Shown: positions 1-5,422, numbered from the stretch's first letter. The stretch: DNA of 7,999 nt from a bacterium HR41 (GCA_002898855.1 BEIR01000045.1:1-7999); one strand, 5' to 3'. The notes: a model not told the origin generated them from the sequence alone. Translations and numbers: made by a program.

Positions 1-726
1 TGCCCGCAGAACACGCCCAAGCACGGCCTCGTGATCTATGACGACACCGTGCGGCAGGCGGCTGCCAACCGGATCAATTTGACGCTCGCTCAGCTCCGCG
101 AGGCGGGGATCGAAGCCACCGGCGAGGTCGTCGATCCCGATCCCTACACGGCGGTGATGGACGCCCTGCGGGAACGCCGCTACGACGAAATCATCATCTC
201 CACTCACCCGCAGACCCGCTCTGGTTGGCTGCGCCAAGGTCTGGTCGACCGCGTACGCGGAGCTACCACCGTTCCGGTCGAGCACGTGGTCGTCGACCTC
301 GATCACGAGCGCGAGCAGGTCAAGCGCACACTTGTCGTCGCCAATCGCACTGTCGCCAGCGAAGAGCTGCTCGACCTGTTGAAGACCAAGGCGCGCGAGG
401 GCCGTCGGCGCTTCATCGTCCTCGTGCCGCTGGGCAGCGCCAACGGCACGGCCGAAGCGCAGGAGCGCCTGGCGCGAATGCTCGAGCTCTTGCGGCGGGA
501 GGGCCTCGAGGCGATCGGCCAGGTGGTACATCCCGACCCCTACACAGCGGTGCGCAACGCCCTCCAGTTCTACGACCCCGACGAGATCGTCATCTCGACG
601 TTTCCCGAGGCACGCTCGGGTTGGTTGCGCGCCGACCTCGTCAACCGCGTGCGTCAGCTGACGTCGCGCCCGGTCGAGCACGTCGTAGCTGACGTCGCCG
701 AGACGCCCGCGGAGGTCGCGCCGTGA
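1..726 (+). CDS. Tandem UspA-like repeat protein, 5' partial
   Basis: The reading frame is open from the window edge, so the N-terminus is missing; a GTG at 31 is probably internal. The visible 241 residues hold one incomplete and one complete copy of the same roughly 132-residue module. Shared landmarks are DPDPYTAV (near residue 46) and HPDPYTAV (near residue 178), then DEII.ST or DEIVIST, then RSGWLR..LV.RVR, then PVEHVV. The complete second copy begins with a VKRTLVVANRTV strand. The fold pattern (beta strand, helix, IIIST strand, C-terminal PVEHVV strand) resembles universal stress protein A domains. The classical ATP-binding pattern G-x2-G-x9-G-S/T is not visible, so nucleotide binding is doubtful. 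Its stop overlaps the ctaE start by 4 bp, indicating translational coupling with the oxidase operon. A role in oxidase expression or assembly would be inference only; the biochemical function is unknown. Confidence 0.85.
   Translation, partial: CPQNTPKHGLVIYDDTVRQAAANRINLTLAQLREAGIEATGEVVDPDPYTAVMDALRERRYDEIIISTHPQTRSGWLRQGLVDRVRGATTVPVEHVVVDLDHEREQVKRTLVVANRTVASEELLDLLKTKAREGRRRFIVLVPLGSANGTAEAQERLARMLELLRREGLEAIGQVVHPDPYTAVRNALQFYDPDEIVISTFPEARSGWLRADLVNRVRQLTSRPVEHVVADVAETPAEVAP
711..715 (+). promoter_or_regulatory. Ribosome binding site of ctaE
   Basis: GGAGG lies 7 nt before the GTG at 723, inside the last codons of the upstream gene. It supports this GTG over later in-frame starts and fits translational coupling through the GTGA overlap. 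Confidence 0.75.
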
Positions 727-1364
727 GCGCACCGCCCGCGGCAGCCGACGTTTTCGCGGTCGGCGACGACAAGGCCTTCCACAGCCACGCCGAACACCAT
801 CCGCCGAAGATCCACTGGTCGTCCGGGGCCGAGCCGGCGACGCTCGGAATGCTGCTGTTCATCGTCTCCGAGCTGATGCTGTTCATGGCCTTCTTCACGG
901 CCTACTTCTTCATCCGTGTGGTCGCCGGCGCTGAGTGGCCGGCGGCGGGCGAACACATCCCGGTCGACGTCGCCGCCGTTAACACCGCGATCCTGCTCTC
1001 GTCGAGCCTGACGATGCACTGGGCGCTTACCGGTATCCGCAACGGCAACCGTCGGGCGCTGAAGGGCGGGCTCGTTTCGACGCTGGCGCTGGGCGCAACG
1101 TTCCTGTCGATACAGATCAACGAGTACGTACACCTCGGCTGGGCGCCGCACGACAACGCGCAGGGGTCGATCTTCTACGGTCTTACCGGTCTGCACGGGG
1201 CGCACGTCGCGGTGGGCCTCATTCTTCTCACGTTCGCGACGATCCGCTCCTTCCGCGGCCACTACTCGCCCGAGGAGCACCGCGGCGTCGAGGTGCCGGG
1301 GATCTACTGGCACTTCGTCGACATCATGTGGATCTTCGTGTTCTCTAGCCTCTACCTGCTCTAG
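723..1364 (+). CDS. ctaE: Cytochrome c oxidase subunit III
   Basis: This is subunit III of the haem-copper (aa3-type) terminal oxidase in the cytoplasmic membrane, which stabilises the catalytic subunit and helps proton uptake. The 213-residue product has a His-rich hydrophilic N-terminus (residues 20-31) and five predicted membrane helices near residues 41-65, 82-103, 117-137, 152-174 and 196-213. That is the short five-helix form usual in actinobacteria; mitochondrial subunit III has seven. Conserved family marks are SELMLF with Glu50 in the first helix, QINEY (Glu134), GLHGAHV (His158, His161) and the C-terminal WHFVDIMWIFVF. The start is GTG at 723, backed by GGAGG at 711-715 and a 4 bp overlap with the preceding Usp-like gene. 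Subunits I and II are not in the window and probably lie upstream. Identification is firm. Confidence 0.96.
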   Translation: MSAPPAAADVFAVGDDKAFHSHAEHHPPKIHWSSGAEPATLGMLLFIVSELMLFMAFFTAYFFIRVVAGAEWPAAGEHIPVDVAAVNTAILLSSSLTMHWALTGIRNGNRRALKGGLVSTLALGATFLSIQINEYVHLGWAPHDNAQGSIFYGLTGLHGAHVAVGLILLTFATIRSFRGHYSPEEHRGVEVPGIYWHFVDIMWIFVFSSLYLL

Positions 1365-1387
1365 CGGCCCCGGCTTGCGTCGGCCCG

Positions 1388-1510
1388 ATGCCACCACGGC
1401 GCTTCGATCCGCTGCGGCGCGAGCGCGATGCGTTCCGGCTGCTGGTCGCGGTTGCGCTCGTGGTCGGGGCGCTGGTGGTCGTCGCAGCCGCGCTGCGCTG
1501 GGTCGCTTGA
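1388..1510 (+). CDS. Small single-helix membrane protein (40 aa)
   Basis: A short ATG frame 23 nt after the ctaE stop encodes 40 residues. The first 16 are polar and Arg-rich (MPPRRFDPLRRERDAF), followed by a hydrophobic run of about 20 Leu/Val/Ala/Gly residues and a short RWVA end at a TGA stop. This is the profile of a single membrane helix with a positively charged cytoplasmic N-terminus. No convincing ribosome binding site is seen, so it may be translated by coupling to ctaE. Its position suggests an accessory subunit of the oxidase, as short one-helix subunits exist in other aa3 and ba3 oxidases, but there is no sequence match behind that idea. An overlapping frame (1375-1557) gives an Arg/Ala-rich, featureless product and looks like a shadow. 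Confidence 0.55.
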   Translation: MPPRRFDPLRRERDAFRLLVAVALVVGALVVVAAALRWVA

Positions 1511-1537
1511 ACTGGCAACCAGCCGCCGCACCCTTCG

Positions 1538-1553
1538 CGGTCGGCGGCGACCG
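1538..1553 (+). terminator. Weak hairpin after the oxidase genes
   Basis: CGGTCG (1538-1543) can pair with CGACCG (1548-1553) around a 4-nt loop, 28 nt after the small membrane gene. There is no T-run. It could be a factor-assisted terminator of the oxidase transcript, but such short hairpins are common at this GC content. Confidence 0.25.
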
Positions 1554-1579
1554 GTAACTGTCGGGCGCTCGTAGCGTCC

Positions 1580-1605
1580 CCGCGACCCCATCGGCCGGGT
1601 CGCGG
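1580..1605 (+). terminator. Nine-bp perfect hairpin before the IMPase promoter
   Basis: CCGCGACCC (1580-1588) pairs perfectly with GGGTCGCGG (1597-1605) around an 8-nt loop. It lies in the gap between the oxidase genes and the separately promoted inositol-phosphatase gene, about 25 nt before that promoter. There is no T-tract, so a T-less actinobacterial-style terminator or an operator are both possible. Confidence 0.4.
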
Positions 1606-1630
1606 AGCAGTCATCGATCGCAGTGCGAGC

Positions 1631-1667
1631 GTGACAGAACGCCACAGATCGTCGATATTTGGGCGCG
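1631..1667 (+). promoter_or_regulatory. Promoter for leaderless IMPase-family mRNA
   Basis: GTGACA at 1631-1636 matches TTGACA in five of six positions. A 17-nt spacer follows, then GATATT at 1654-1659 matches TATAAT in four of six, including the key second A and final T. Seven nt further lies GTG at 1667, the expected transcription start. The arrangement predicts an mRNA that begins at its own start codon. No purine-rich ribosome binding site precedes either possible GTG. Confidence 0.6.
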
Positions 1668-2482
1668 TGACGTTCCTCTCGCCGGCAGTCAGCGCACCGT
1701 CAAGCCACGATCCGCTCGCGCGCCTCGGACCCGATGCCGAGCTCGCGGTCCGGGCTGCACACGCCGCCGGCGATCTGTTGCTGCAGCGCCGCCGCCGTCG
1801 CGTGCGCTCGATCGCGACCAAGAGCTCTTCGACCGACCCGGTCTCGGAAGCAGACCGCACTGCCGAGCGCACGATCGCCGAGCTGATCGAGGCCGAAAGG
1901 CCCGACGACGGTATCGTCGCCGAAGAGGGCTGGCAGCGATCGTCGCGCAGCGGTCGTCGGTGGGTCGTCGATCCGCTCGACGGCACCGTCAACTTTCTGT
2001 ACGGCTTCCCGGCATGGTGCGTGAGCGTCGCCCTCTTCAGCGCAGACAACCGCCCGCTGGTCGGGGTCGTGCACGATCCGCTGCGCGGCGAGACATGGGT
2101 GGCGCGGCGCGGCGGCGGCACCTACCTGGGCGCCGAGCGCCTCGTCGTCGGGGACCCGCCGCCCCTCGACCAGGCGCTCGTAGCCACCGGTTTCAGCTAC
2201 GACCGCGAGTTCCGCGCCGCGCAGGGCAAGGTCGTCGCCGAGTTGCTTCCGCGCGTGCGCGATATCCGCCGTGCCGGCGCGGCGGCCCTGGATCTGGCGT
2301 GGGTGGCGACCGGGCGCGTCGACGCCTACTACGAGCGCGGTCTTAAACCGTGGGACTGGGCTGCCGGGCGGCTAATCGCCGAGGAGGCTGGCGCCGCGGT
2401 GATCGAGTTGCCCGGGGAACCGGCTGGGCTTGTCGCCGCCCATCCGCAGCTCGCCGAGCGCCTCGCGGCCCTGGTCGGCTAG
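1667..2482 (+). CDS. Inositol monophosphatase family phosphatase
   Basis: This is a Mg2+-dependent, Li+-sensitive-type sugar-phosphate phosphatase of the IMPase/FBPase/CysQ superfamily, probably cytoplasmic. Numbered from the GTG at 1667 (271 residues, typical family length), it shows TKSSSTDPVSEAD near residues 52-64, the metal-binding AEEG (Glu86, Glu87), the WVVDPLDGTVNF signature (Asp102, Asp105) at 99-110, and the C-terminal metal-site motif WDWAAG (Asp230). All catalytic positions appear intact. Substrate cannot be read from sequence: inositol-1-phosphate, histidinol phosphate, fructose bisphosphate or PAP are all used by relatives. An upstream in-frame GTG at 1631 would add 12 residues, but it lies within the predicted -35 box, so 1667 is preferred. 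The gene is apparently monocistronic, and it converges with the cytochrome gene. Confidence 0.92.
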   Translation: MTFLSPAVSAPSSHDPLARLGPDAELAVRAAHAAGDLLLQRRRRRVRSIATKSSSTDPVSEADRTAERTIAELIEAERPDDGIVAEEGWQRSSRSGRRWVVDPLDGTVNFLYGFPAWCVSVALFSADNRPLVGVVHDPLRGETWVARRGGGTYLGAERLVVGDPPPLDQALVATGFSYDREFRAAQGKVVAELLPRVRDIRRAGAAALDLAWVATGRVDAYYERGLKPWDWAAGRLIAEEAGAAVIELPGEPAGLVAAHPQLAERLAALVG

Positions 2483-2538
2483 AGCACCCGGCGCCCCGCA
2501 GCCGTACGTACACGCGGTGCGCCTGTCTTTGTCGTCTC

Positions 2539-2554
2539 GCCGGCGCTAGCCGGC
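2539..2554. terminator. Hairpin between convergent genes
   Basis: GCCGGC (2539-2544) and its identical self-complementary partner (2549-2554) flank a GCTA loop, in the 82-bp gap between the converging IMPase-family and cytochrome genes. Symmetry and position suit a bidirectional terminator. Neither strand has a T-run, so the call is tentative. Confidence 0.35.
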
Positions 2555-2564
2555 TGGGCGCGCG

Positions 2565-3242
2565 TCAGCGACCGAGCAGGAAGGAGACGAGCGCGTCGAC
2601 CTGTTCGCGCGAGAGGCGCTGCCCGTAGCCCTTGGGCATAACCCCCGGCCGGAAGCCAGGGGTCACGAACGCGTCGGGGTCGACGATCGACTCACGCACA
2701 TATTCGGCAGGGCTCTGGCCACGCTGGCGACCGTAGCGCCGTGCCGCCGCGACGAGGTCGTCGAGGCGAGGCCCGACCGTGCCGTTCGTGCCTGCGCGCG
2801 CGAGGGCGTGGCATCCGCCGCAGCCGGCAGCGGTGAAGATTTGGCGTCCGTCCCGGGCGCCGGCGAGACCGGCCTGCGCGAGCAGACCCTGGTCCTCGCC
2901 CCGCACCGCCGCGACGTGCGCCACGTAGGCGGCGACATCCTCGGCGTCTCTTCCGGTGACGAGATTCGCCGGCATCGCGCTGCCGCGGCGCGGGTGCGCG
3001 ATCTGGTAGCGCACCACGCCGGCGATGGTGTCGGCGTCCATCCCGTCGCGCCGTGCCTGGGCGAAGGCGGCGTCCAACGACGGTCCTGTCGTACCCTGCG
3101 TGCCGGCACGCTTGAGTGCGTGACACGCTCCGCAGCGCTCGACGAACAGCGCCTTGCCGTTGACCAAGTCCGGCTCGCGCTTACCGCACCCTGCGAGCAG
3201 AACCAGCGCCGACAGCGCGAGAGCAGCCGACAGTTTCCGCAT
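2565..3242 (-). CDS. Diheme c-type cytochrome lipoprotein
   Basis: This is an exported electron-transfer protein anchored to the outer face of the membrane by lipid. The 225-residue product starts with a lipoprotein signal: MRK, a hydrophobic core, then lipobox LAGC with Cys19 as the predicted lipidated residue. Two class-I-like cytochrome c domains follow. Domain 1 binds haem at CGACH (37-41) with likely axial Met90 (SAMP). Domain 2 binds at CGGCH (141-145) with likely axial Met202 (VMPKGYG). Both haem sites are followed by the same pattern, CHAL.RAGT.GT.GP.LD, so the protein arose by internal duplication. The ATG at 3242 is chosen because it places the signal peptide correctly and is preceded by GGAGG. 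An upstream extension to 3308 is open but unlikely. With ctaE nearby, donation of electrons to the aa3 oxidase is a reasonable inference; other respiratory roles remain possible. Confidence 0.92.
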   Translation of the reverse strand: MRKLSAALALSALVLLAGCGKREPDLVNGKALFVERCGACHALKRAGTQGTTGPSLDAAFAQARRDGMDADTIAGVVRYQIAHPRRGSAMPANLVTGRDAEDVAAYVAHVAAVRGEDQGLLAQAGLAGARDGRQIFTAAGCGGCHALARAGTNGTVGPRLDDLVAAARRYGRQRGQSPAEYVRESIVDPDAFVTPGFRPGVMPKGYGQRLSREQVDALVSFLLGR

Positions 3243-3252
3243 CCGTACCGTT

Positions 3253-3257
3253 CCTCC
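3253..3257 (-). promoter_or_regulatory. Ribosome binding site of the diheme cytochrome
   Basis: On the - strand AGGGAGGAA runs toward the ATG at 3242, with its GGAGG core 10 nt away. It decides the start against longer in-frame extensions. Confidence 0.7.
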
Positions 3258-3279
3258 CTCCGCGAACACGGTCGCGCCA

Positions 3280-3285
3280 AGCCTA
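3280..3285 (-). promoter_or_regulatory. Candidate -10 box of the diheme cytochrome gene
   Basis: TAGGCT reads on the - strand and fits the TAnnnT pattern. It would start a transcript near 3273, giving a leader of about 30 nt that includes the ribosome binding site. No good -35 hexamer is seen at the usual distance. The same hexamer precedes the HIT gene. Confidence 0.3.
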
Positions 3286-3314
3286 ACGGCGCGGGGCGAC
3301 AGGCGCACGCGCGA

Positions 3315-3352
3315 TCGACTTCCTACCGAAGGTCCTGGTATGTTCCCGCCCG
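3315..3352 (+). promoter_or_regulatory. Promoter for leaderless four-cysteine protein mRNA
   Basis: TCGACT at 3315-3320 (four of six against TTGACA), an 18-nt spacer, and TATGTT at 3339-3344 (four of six against TATAAT) lie 7 nt before GTG at 3352. The ATG at 3340 is inside the -10 box. If this promoter is used, the mRNA begins at the GTG. Confidence 0.45.
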
Positions 3353-3621
3353 TGTCGCTACGCCAGCGTTATCGCTTGAGGTCCCGCAGCGGGCACGAAA
3401 TCATCGCTGAGGTAGAGCCGGGCTTCGACTACGTCGACCACGAAACCGGCGAACCGCTCGAGGTGGTGGGCAAGCTGCTACCGCTAGCCCCTTCGCCCAG
3501 CAACCTTCCCTGGACGGTCGAGAACTTGCGCCTGTGCGGTTGCTCGAAGGAGCAGCTCGTGCAGAAGGACGTCAACGACTGTCCGTACTGCGGTCAGCGT
3601 CTGCCCGCCGTCGAGTCCTAG
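3340..3621 (+). CDS. Small four-cysteine (zinc-ribbon-like) protein
   Basis: I do not recognise this 93-residue protein. Its N-terminal part is basic (SLRQRYRLRSRSGHE) and is followed by a strand-rich acidic segment (IIAEVEPGFDYVDHETGEPLEVV), perhaps a small beta barrel. The C-terminus has CGC (Cys66, Cys68) and CPYC (Cys81, Cys84) 12 residues apart, a likely zinc knuckle or ribbon that could bind nucleic acid or a protein partner. No signal peptide or membrane helix is visible. Two starts compete: ATG at 3340, preceded by GAAGG 7 nt upstream, and GTG at 3352, which sits at the expected transcription start of a candidate promoter and gives a natural-looking VSLRQRYRL start. The gene is divergent from the diheme cytochrome, which lies 97 bp away. 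Confidence 0.7.
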   Translation: MFPPVSLRQRYRLRSRSGHEIIAEVEPGFDYVDHETGEPLEVVGKLLPLAPSPSNLPWTVENLRLCGCSKEQLVQKDVNDCPYCGQRLPAVES

Positions 3622-3666
3622 CTGTCGAAGTCGTAGAGCGCCGCGTGGCGAGAGTTGCTCGACCTC

Positions 3667-3679
3667 GCCCGTAACGGGC
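3667..3679. terminator. Small inverted repeat between convergent genes
   Basis: GCCCG, TAA, CGGGC forms a compact symmetrical hairpin in the 88-bp gap between the converging four-cysteine and membrane-protein genes. No T-tract follows on either strand. It is the only obvious structure in that gap. Confidence 0.3.
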
Positions 3680-3709
3680 TGTCGACGCAGTTTCGGGTAT
3701 CGGCACGCC

Positions 3710-4048
3710 TCAGCGATGGGTGCGTGCCGGCAACGGAACGCGGGGGCGTCGTACCCGTGCCGGTGACGGGAGCTGTCGGCGCCGCCAACCGCGGGCACGT
3801 GCTCGATGCGAGCGCAAGCGCATGGGCGTCTGACGCCAGCGACCGCGGGGGAGCAGGTCGCGTAGGCCGCCGCCCGATGGCGTCGGTCCCGACGGCTTGC
3901 GCGGCGGTCCGCCTCCCCCGCCGCCGCTGTCGTCGCTGCCTGGCTCGTCGTCGTGACGAAGCCGGAAAAACCAAATCAACCACACGATCAGCAAACCCAC
4001 ATCGAAGATGCGGAACCCGACCAGGAAGATCCACCCCTCCGTGGTCAC
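3710..4048 (-). CDS. Small membrane protein with Gly/Arg-rich tail
   Basis: The 112-residue product has an N-terminal hydrophobic helix at residues 6-30 (IFLVGFRIFDV...IVWLIWFFRL), then an acidic linker (RHDDEPGSDDS), six glycines, a Pro/Ser/Gly stretch, and from residue 63 onward a strongly basic tail with about 18 arginines. There is no cleavable signal, so it is probably a single-pass protein with the basic tail in the cytoplasm. I believe similar helix-acidic-Gly-Arg proteins occur in Thermoleophilia, but this is memory only and no function is known to me. The arginine-rich end comes from GC-rich sequence, so a downstream frameshift or a real end earlier in the tail cannot be excluded. 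The start is GTG, placed exactly at the predicted transcription start. Confidence 0.65.
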   Translation of the reverse strand: MTTEGWIFLVGFRIFDVGLLIVWLIWFFRLRHDDEPGSDDSGGGGGGPPRKPSGPTPSGGGLRDLLPRGRWRQTPMRLRSHRARARGWRRRQLPSPARVRRPRVPLPARTHR

Positions 4049-4084
4049 AGCCCGATGCTAGCGCCCGAACAGCGGTGCTGACAA
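4048..4084 (-). promoter_or_regulatory. Promoter for leaderless small membrane protein mRNA
   Basis: Read on the - strand: TTGTCA at 4084-4079 (five of six against TTGACA), an 18-nt spacer, then TAGCAT at 4060-4055 (TAnnnT). Six nt later comes GTG at 4048, the expected +1 position. No ribosome binding site is present. This is one of the better promoters in the window. Confidence 0.6.
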
Positions 4085-4237
4085 AGACCGTCCGTGGGCG
4101 CGTACGCGGCGATCGGGGGCGCGCGAGCAGCATGGTTGGCGCCGGCGGGCCGCGGTTAGACCGGAGCCGTTGTTCGCCGGGTCGGCGCCGTCACCGCGGC
4201 CGCCCTGAGCTGTCGCTTCGACGCCCCCCGAGCGCCG

Positions 4238-5125
4238 TCAGCGCGGCGGTGGCGCAAAGACGCGACCAGAGGGCGCGTCGCCGCCCGCACGTGCTGTCGT
4301 AGCGCGTGCGCTGGTCGTCGTGGTGCCAGATGGGCGTCTCGGGGTCGTGGTGGTACCGGACGGCGAACCAGTCTGTCCGCTCACCGTCCGTGTCGGCGTC
4401 GGGTCGGGGATGAAGGTCGCCGTGTACATCAGACGATCCCCGTGGTAGTCGCACCAGTACTGGCGCACCAGGTTGATCTGGAGGTGCGCCGCCTGCTCGA
4501 AAACGTCTTGCCGACACTTGTCGCGCTCGCGCGAGGCGCGCCACCAGTTACGACCGCTTACGTTCGTGACGAACGCGGGAACCCAGGTGTCGGTGGTGAT
4601 AGCCACGATGTGACCCTTGCGCACCCGCAACGGCCGCTGCAACACGAACGTCGGCGCCGACCCCAAGTACGGCTCGACGTTGAACCAGTCCGACTGCTGC
4701 AAGAGGCGGAAGTCGCGGCGGGTCTTGCGCGTGCGTCCCTGGCGGATGATCGAAAGCCGCACGCGTGCCGGCGAGCCGTAGGTGTCGTTGAAGAACTGGA
4801 TCTGGTTGTCGGCGAGGTTCGAGAGCGTCAGCGTGAACGCGACGATGTAGCCGTTGGCCGGCACCACGAACGGCCGCAACAGGCTGTCGGAGCGCCCCTG
4901 GTAGCCCGTCGTGGCGGCGAGCACAGCGCACGGCAGGTTCGGACACGCCGATTTCACCTGCGGGGCGCGCGCGCCGAGCTCGATGACGCGCGCCGACGCG
5001 AGCGCTGGCAACGAAAGCCACGCGGCAAGGGCCGCGACGGCCGCAGCCACGGCCGCCCGTGCCGGGGCGACCCGCGCCGACCATGCCACCGTCACGATCC
5101 CTGTCGCTGTTCTCGCTTCGCCCAT
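4238..5125 (-). CDS. Secreted protein of unknown function, Thr-rich tail
   Basis: From ATG at 5125 the product has 295 residues: a signal peptide (Arg-containing start, Ala/Val/Leu core, likely cleavage after ALASA near residue 45), a beta-rich region (about 46-240), and a low-complexity Thr/Ser/Pro/Arg tail (241-295) with PSGTTTT twice. Four cysteines (61, 66, 204, 225) could form two disulfides outside the cell. Landmarks are VIELGARAP at the mature start, IVAFTLTLSNL, FFNDTYGSPARVRLSIIR and VLQRPLRVRKGHIVAITTDTW. The last segment resembles jelly-roll or carbohydrate-binding-type sandwiches, but no named family is recognised; I associate this layout with uncharacterised secreted proteins of Thermoleophilia. 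GTG starts at 5095 and 5089 are alternatives. The 5089 start has AGGG about 9 nt upstream and still gives a full signal peptide. It lies 64 nt behind infA. Confidence 0.75.
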   Translation of the reverse strand: MGEARTATGIVTVAWSARVAPARAAVAAAVAALAAWLSLPALASARVIELGARAPQVKSACPNLPCAVLAATTGYQGRSDSLLRPFVVPANGYIVAFTLTLSNLADNQIQFFNDTYGSPARVRLSIIRQGRTRKTRRDFRLLQQSDWFNVEPYLGSAPTFVLQRPLRVRKGHIVAITTDTWVPAFVTNVSGRNWWRASRERDKCRQDVFEQAAHLQINLVRQYWCDYHGDRLMYTATFIPDPTPTRTVSGQTGSPSGTTTTPRRPSGTTTTSARATTARAGGDAPSGRVFAPPPR

Positions 5126-5149
5126 CGCAGCGCAAGAACACGCCCGCAG

Positions 5150-5172
5150 CCGGCGAGTTGCGCCTGCGCCGG
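5150..5172 (-). terminator. Hairpin between infA and the secreted-protein gene
   Basis: CCGGCG and CGCCGG pair as a 6-bp stem with an 11-nt loop, just after the infA stop on the - strand, and the following - strand sequence includes GTGTTCTT. It may attenuate read-through from csp-infA into the secreted-protein gene. Evidence is weak. Confidence 0.25.
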
Positions 5173-5189
5173 GTGTGCTGGCGCGGCGC

Positions 5190-5408
5190 TCACTTGTAGC
5201 GGTAGGTGATGCGGCCGCGCGAGAGGTCGTAGGGAGAGAGCTCGATGCGCACTCGGTCACCCGGCAAGATTCGGATGTAGTGGCGCCGCATCTTTCCCGA
5301 GATGTGGCCCAGCACCTCGTGGCCGTTGTCGAGGCGCACCTTGAACATCGTGTTCGGGAGCGCCTCGACTACCTCGCCTTCGAGCTCGATCTTCTCTTCC
5401 TTGCCCAC
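5190..5408 (-). CDS. infA: Translation initiation factor IF-1
   Basis: IF-1 binds the A site of the 30S subunit during initiation and works with IF-2 and IF-3. The 72-residue length is exactly the family norm, and the S1-type OB-fold core is complete: [52 protein letters not shown] (given here only as a landmark spanning residues 11-61) and terminal RGRITYRYK. The start is GTG; no alternative in-frame start exists in the 22 nt back to the preceding csp stop. Its GGAGG lies an unusually long 14 nt upstream. In most bacteria infA sits with rpmJ and the rpsM-rpsK-rpoA genes; here none of these is adjacent. It follows a cold shock gene in an apparent two-gene operon, so it may be a second, specialised IF-1 copy. 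Confidence 0.96.
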   Translation of the reverse strand: MGKEEKIELEGEVVEALPNTMFKVRLDNGHEVLGHISGKMRRHYIRILPGDRVRIELSPYDLSRGRITYRYK

Positions 5409-5422
5409 GGCTCGCGGCCAGA

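Noticed and set aside
654..1397. Long - strand frame opposite ctaE
   Set aside because: It is antisense to a certain membrane-protein gene and its product is Arg/Asp/His-rich with no recognisable domain; long antisense frames are expected at this GC content.
1375..1557. A 60-residue + strand frame after ctaE
   Set aside because: It starts at TTG, its product is Arg/Ala/Gly-rich without structure, and it overlaps the better 40-residue membrane frame.
3622..3709. Possible tRNA or small RNA in the convergent gap
   Set aside because: No T-loop-like GGTTCGAATC or acceptor-stem pairing was seen; only a short inverted repeat is present.
3618..4133. A - strand frame overlapping the small membrane protein in another phase
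   Set aside because: The composition is Arg/Pro-rich without a domain, and the competing frame has the hydrophobic helix and start signals.
3655..4302. A 215-residue + strand frame opposite the small membrane protein
   Set aside because: The product is Arg-rich and featureless, whereas the opposite strand has a well-formed membrane helix and a promoter at its start.
4442..5209. A 255-residue + strand frame opposite the secreted-protein gene
   Set aside because: It contains no motifs or start signals, and the - strand frame has a signal peptide and beta-rich body.
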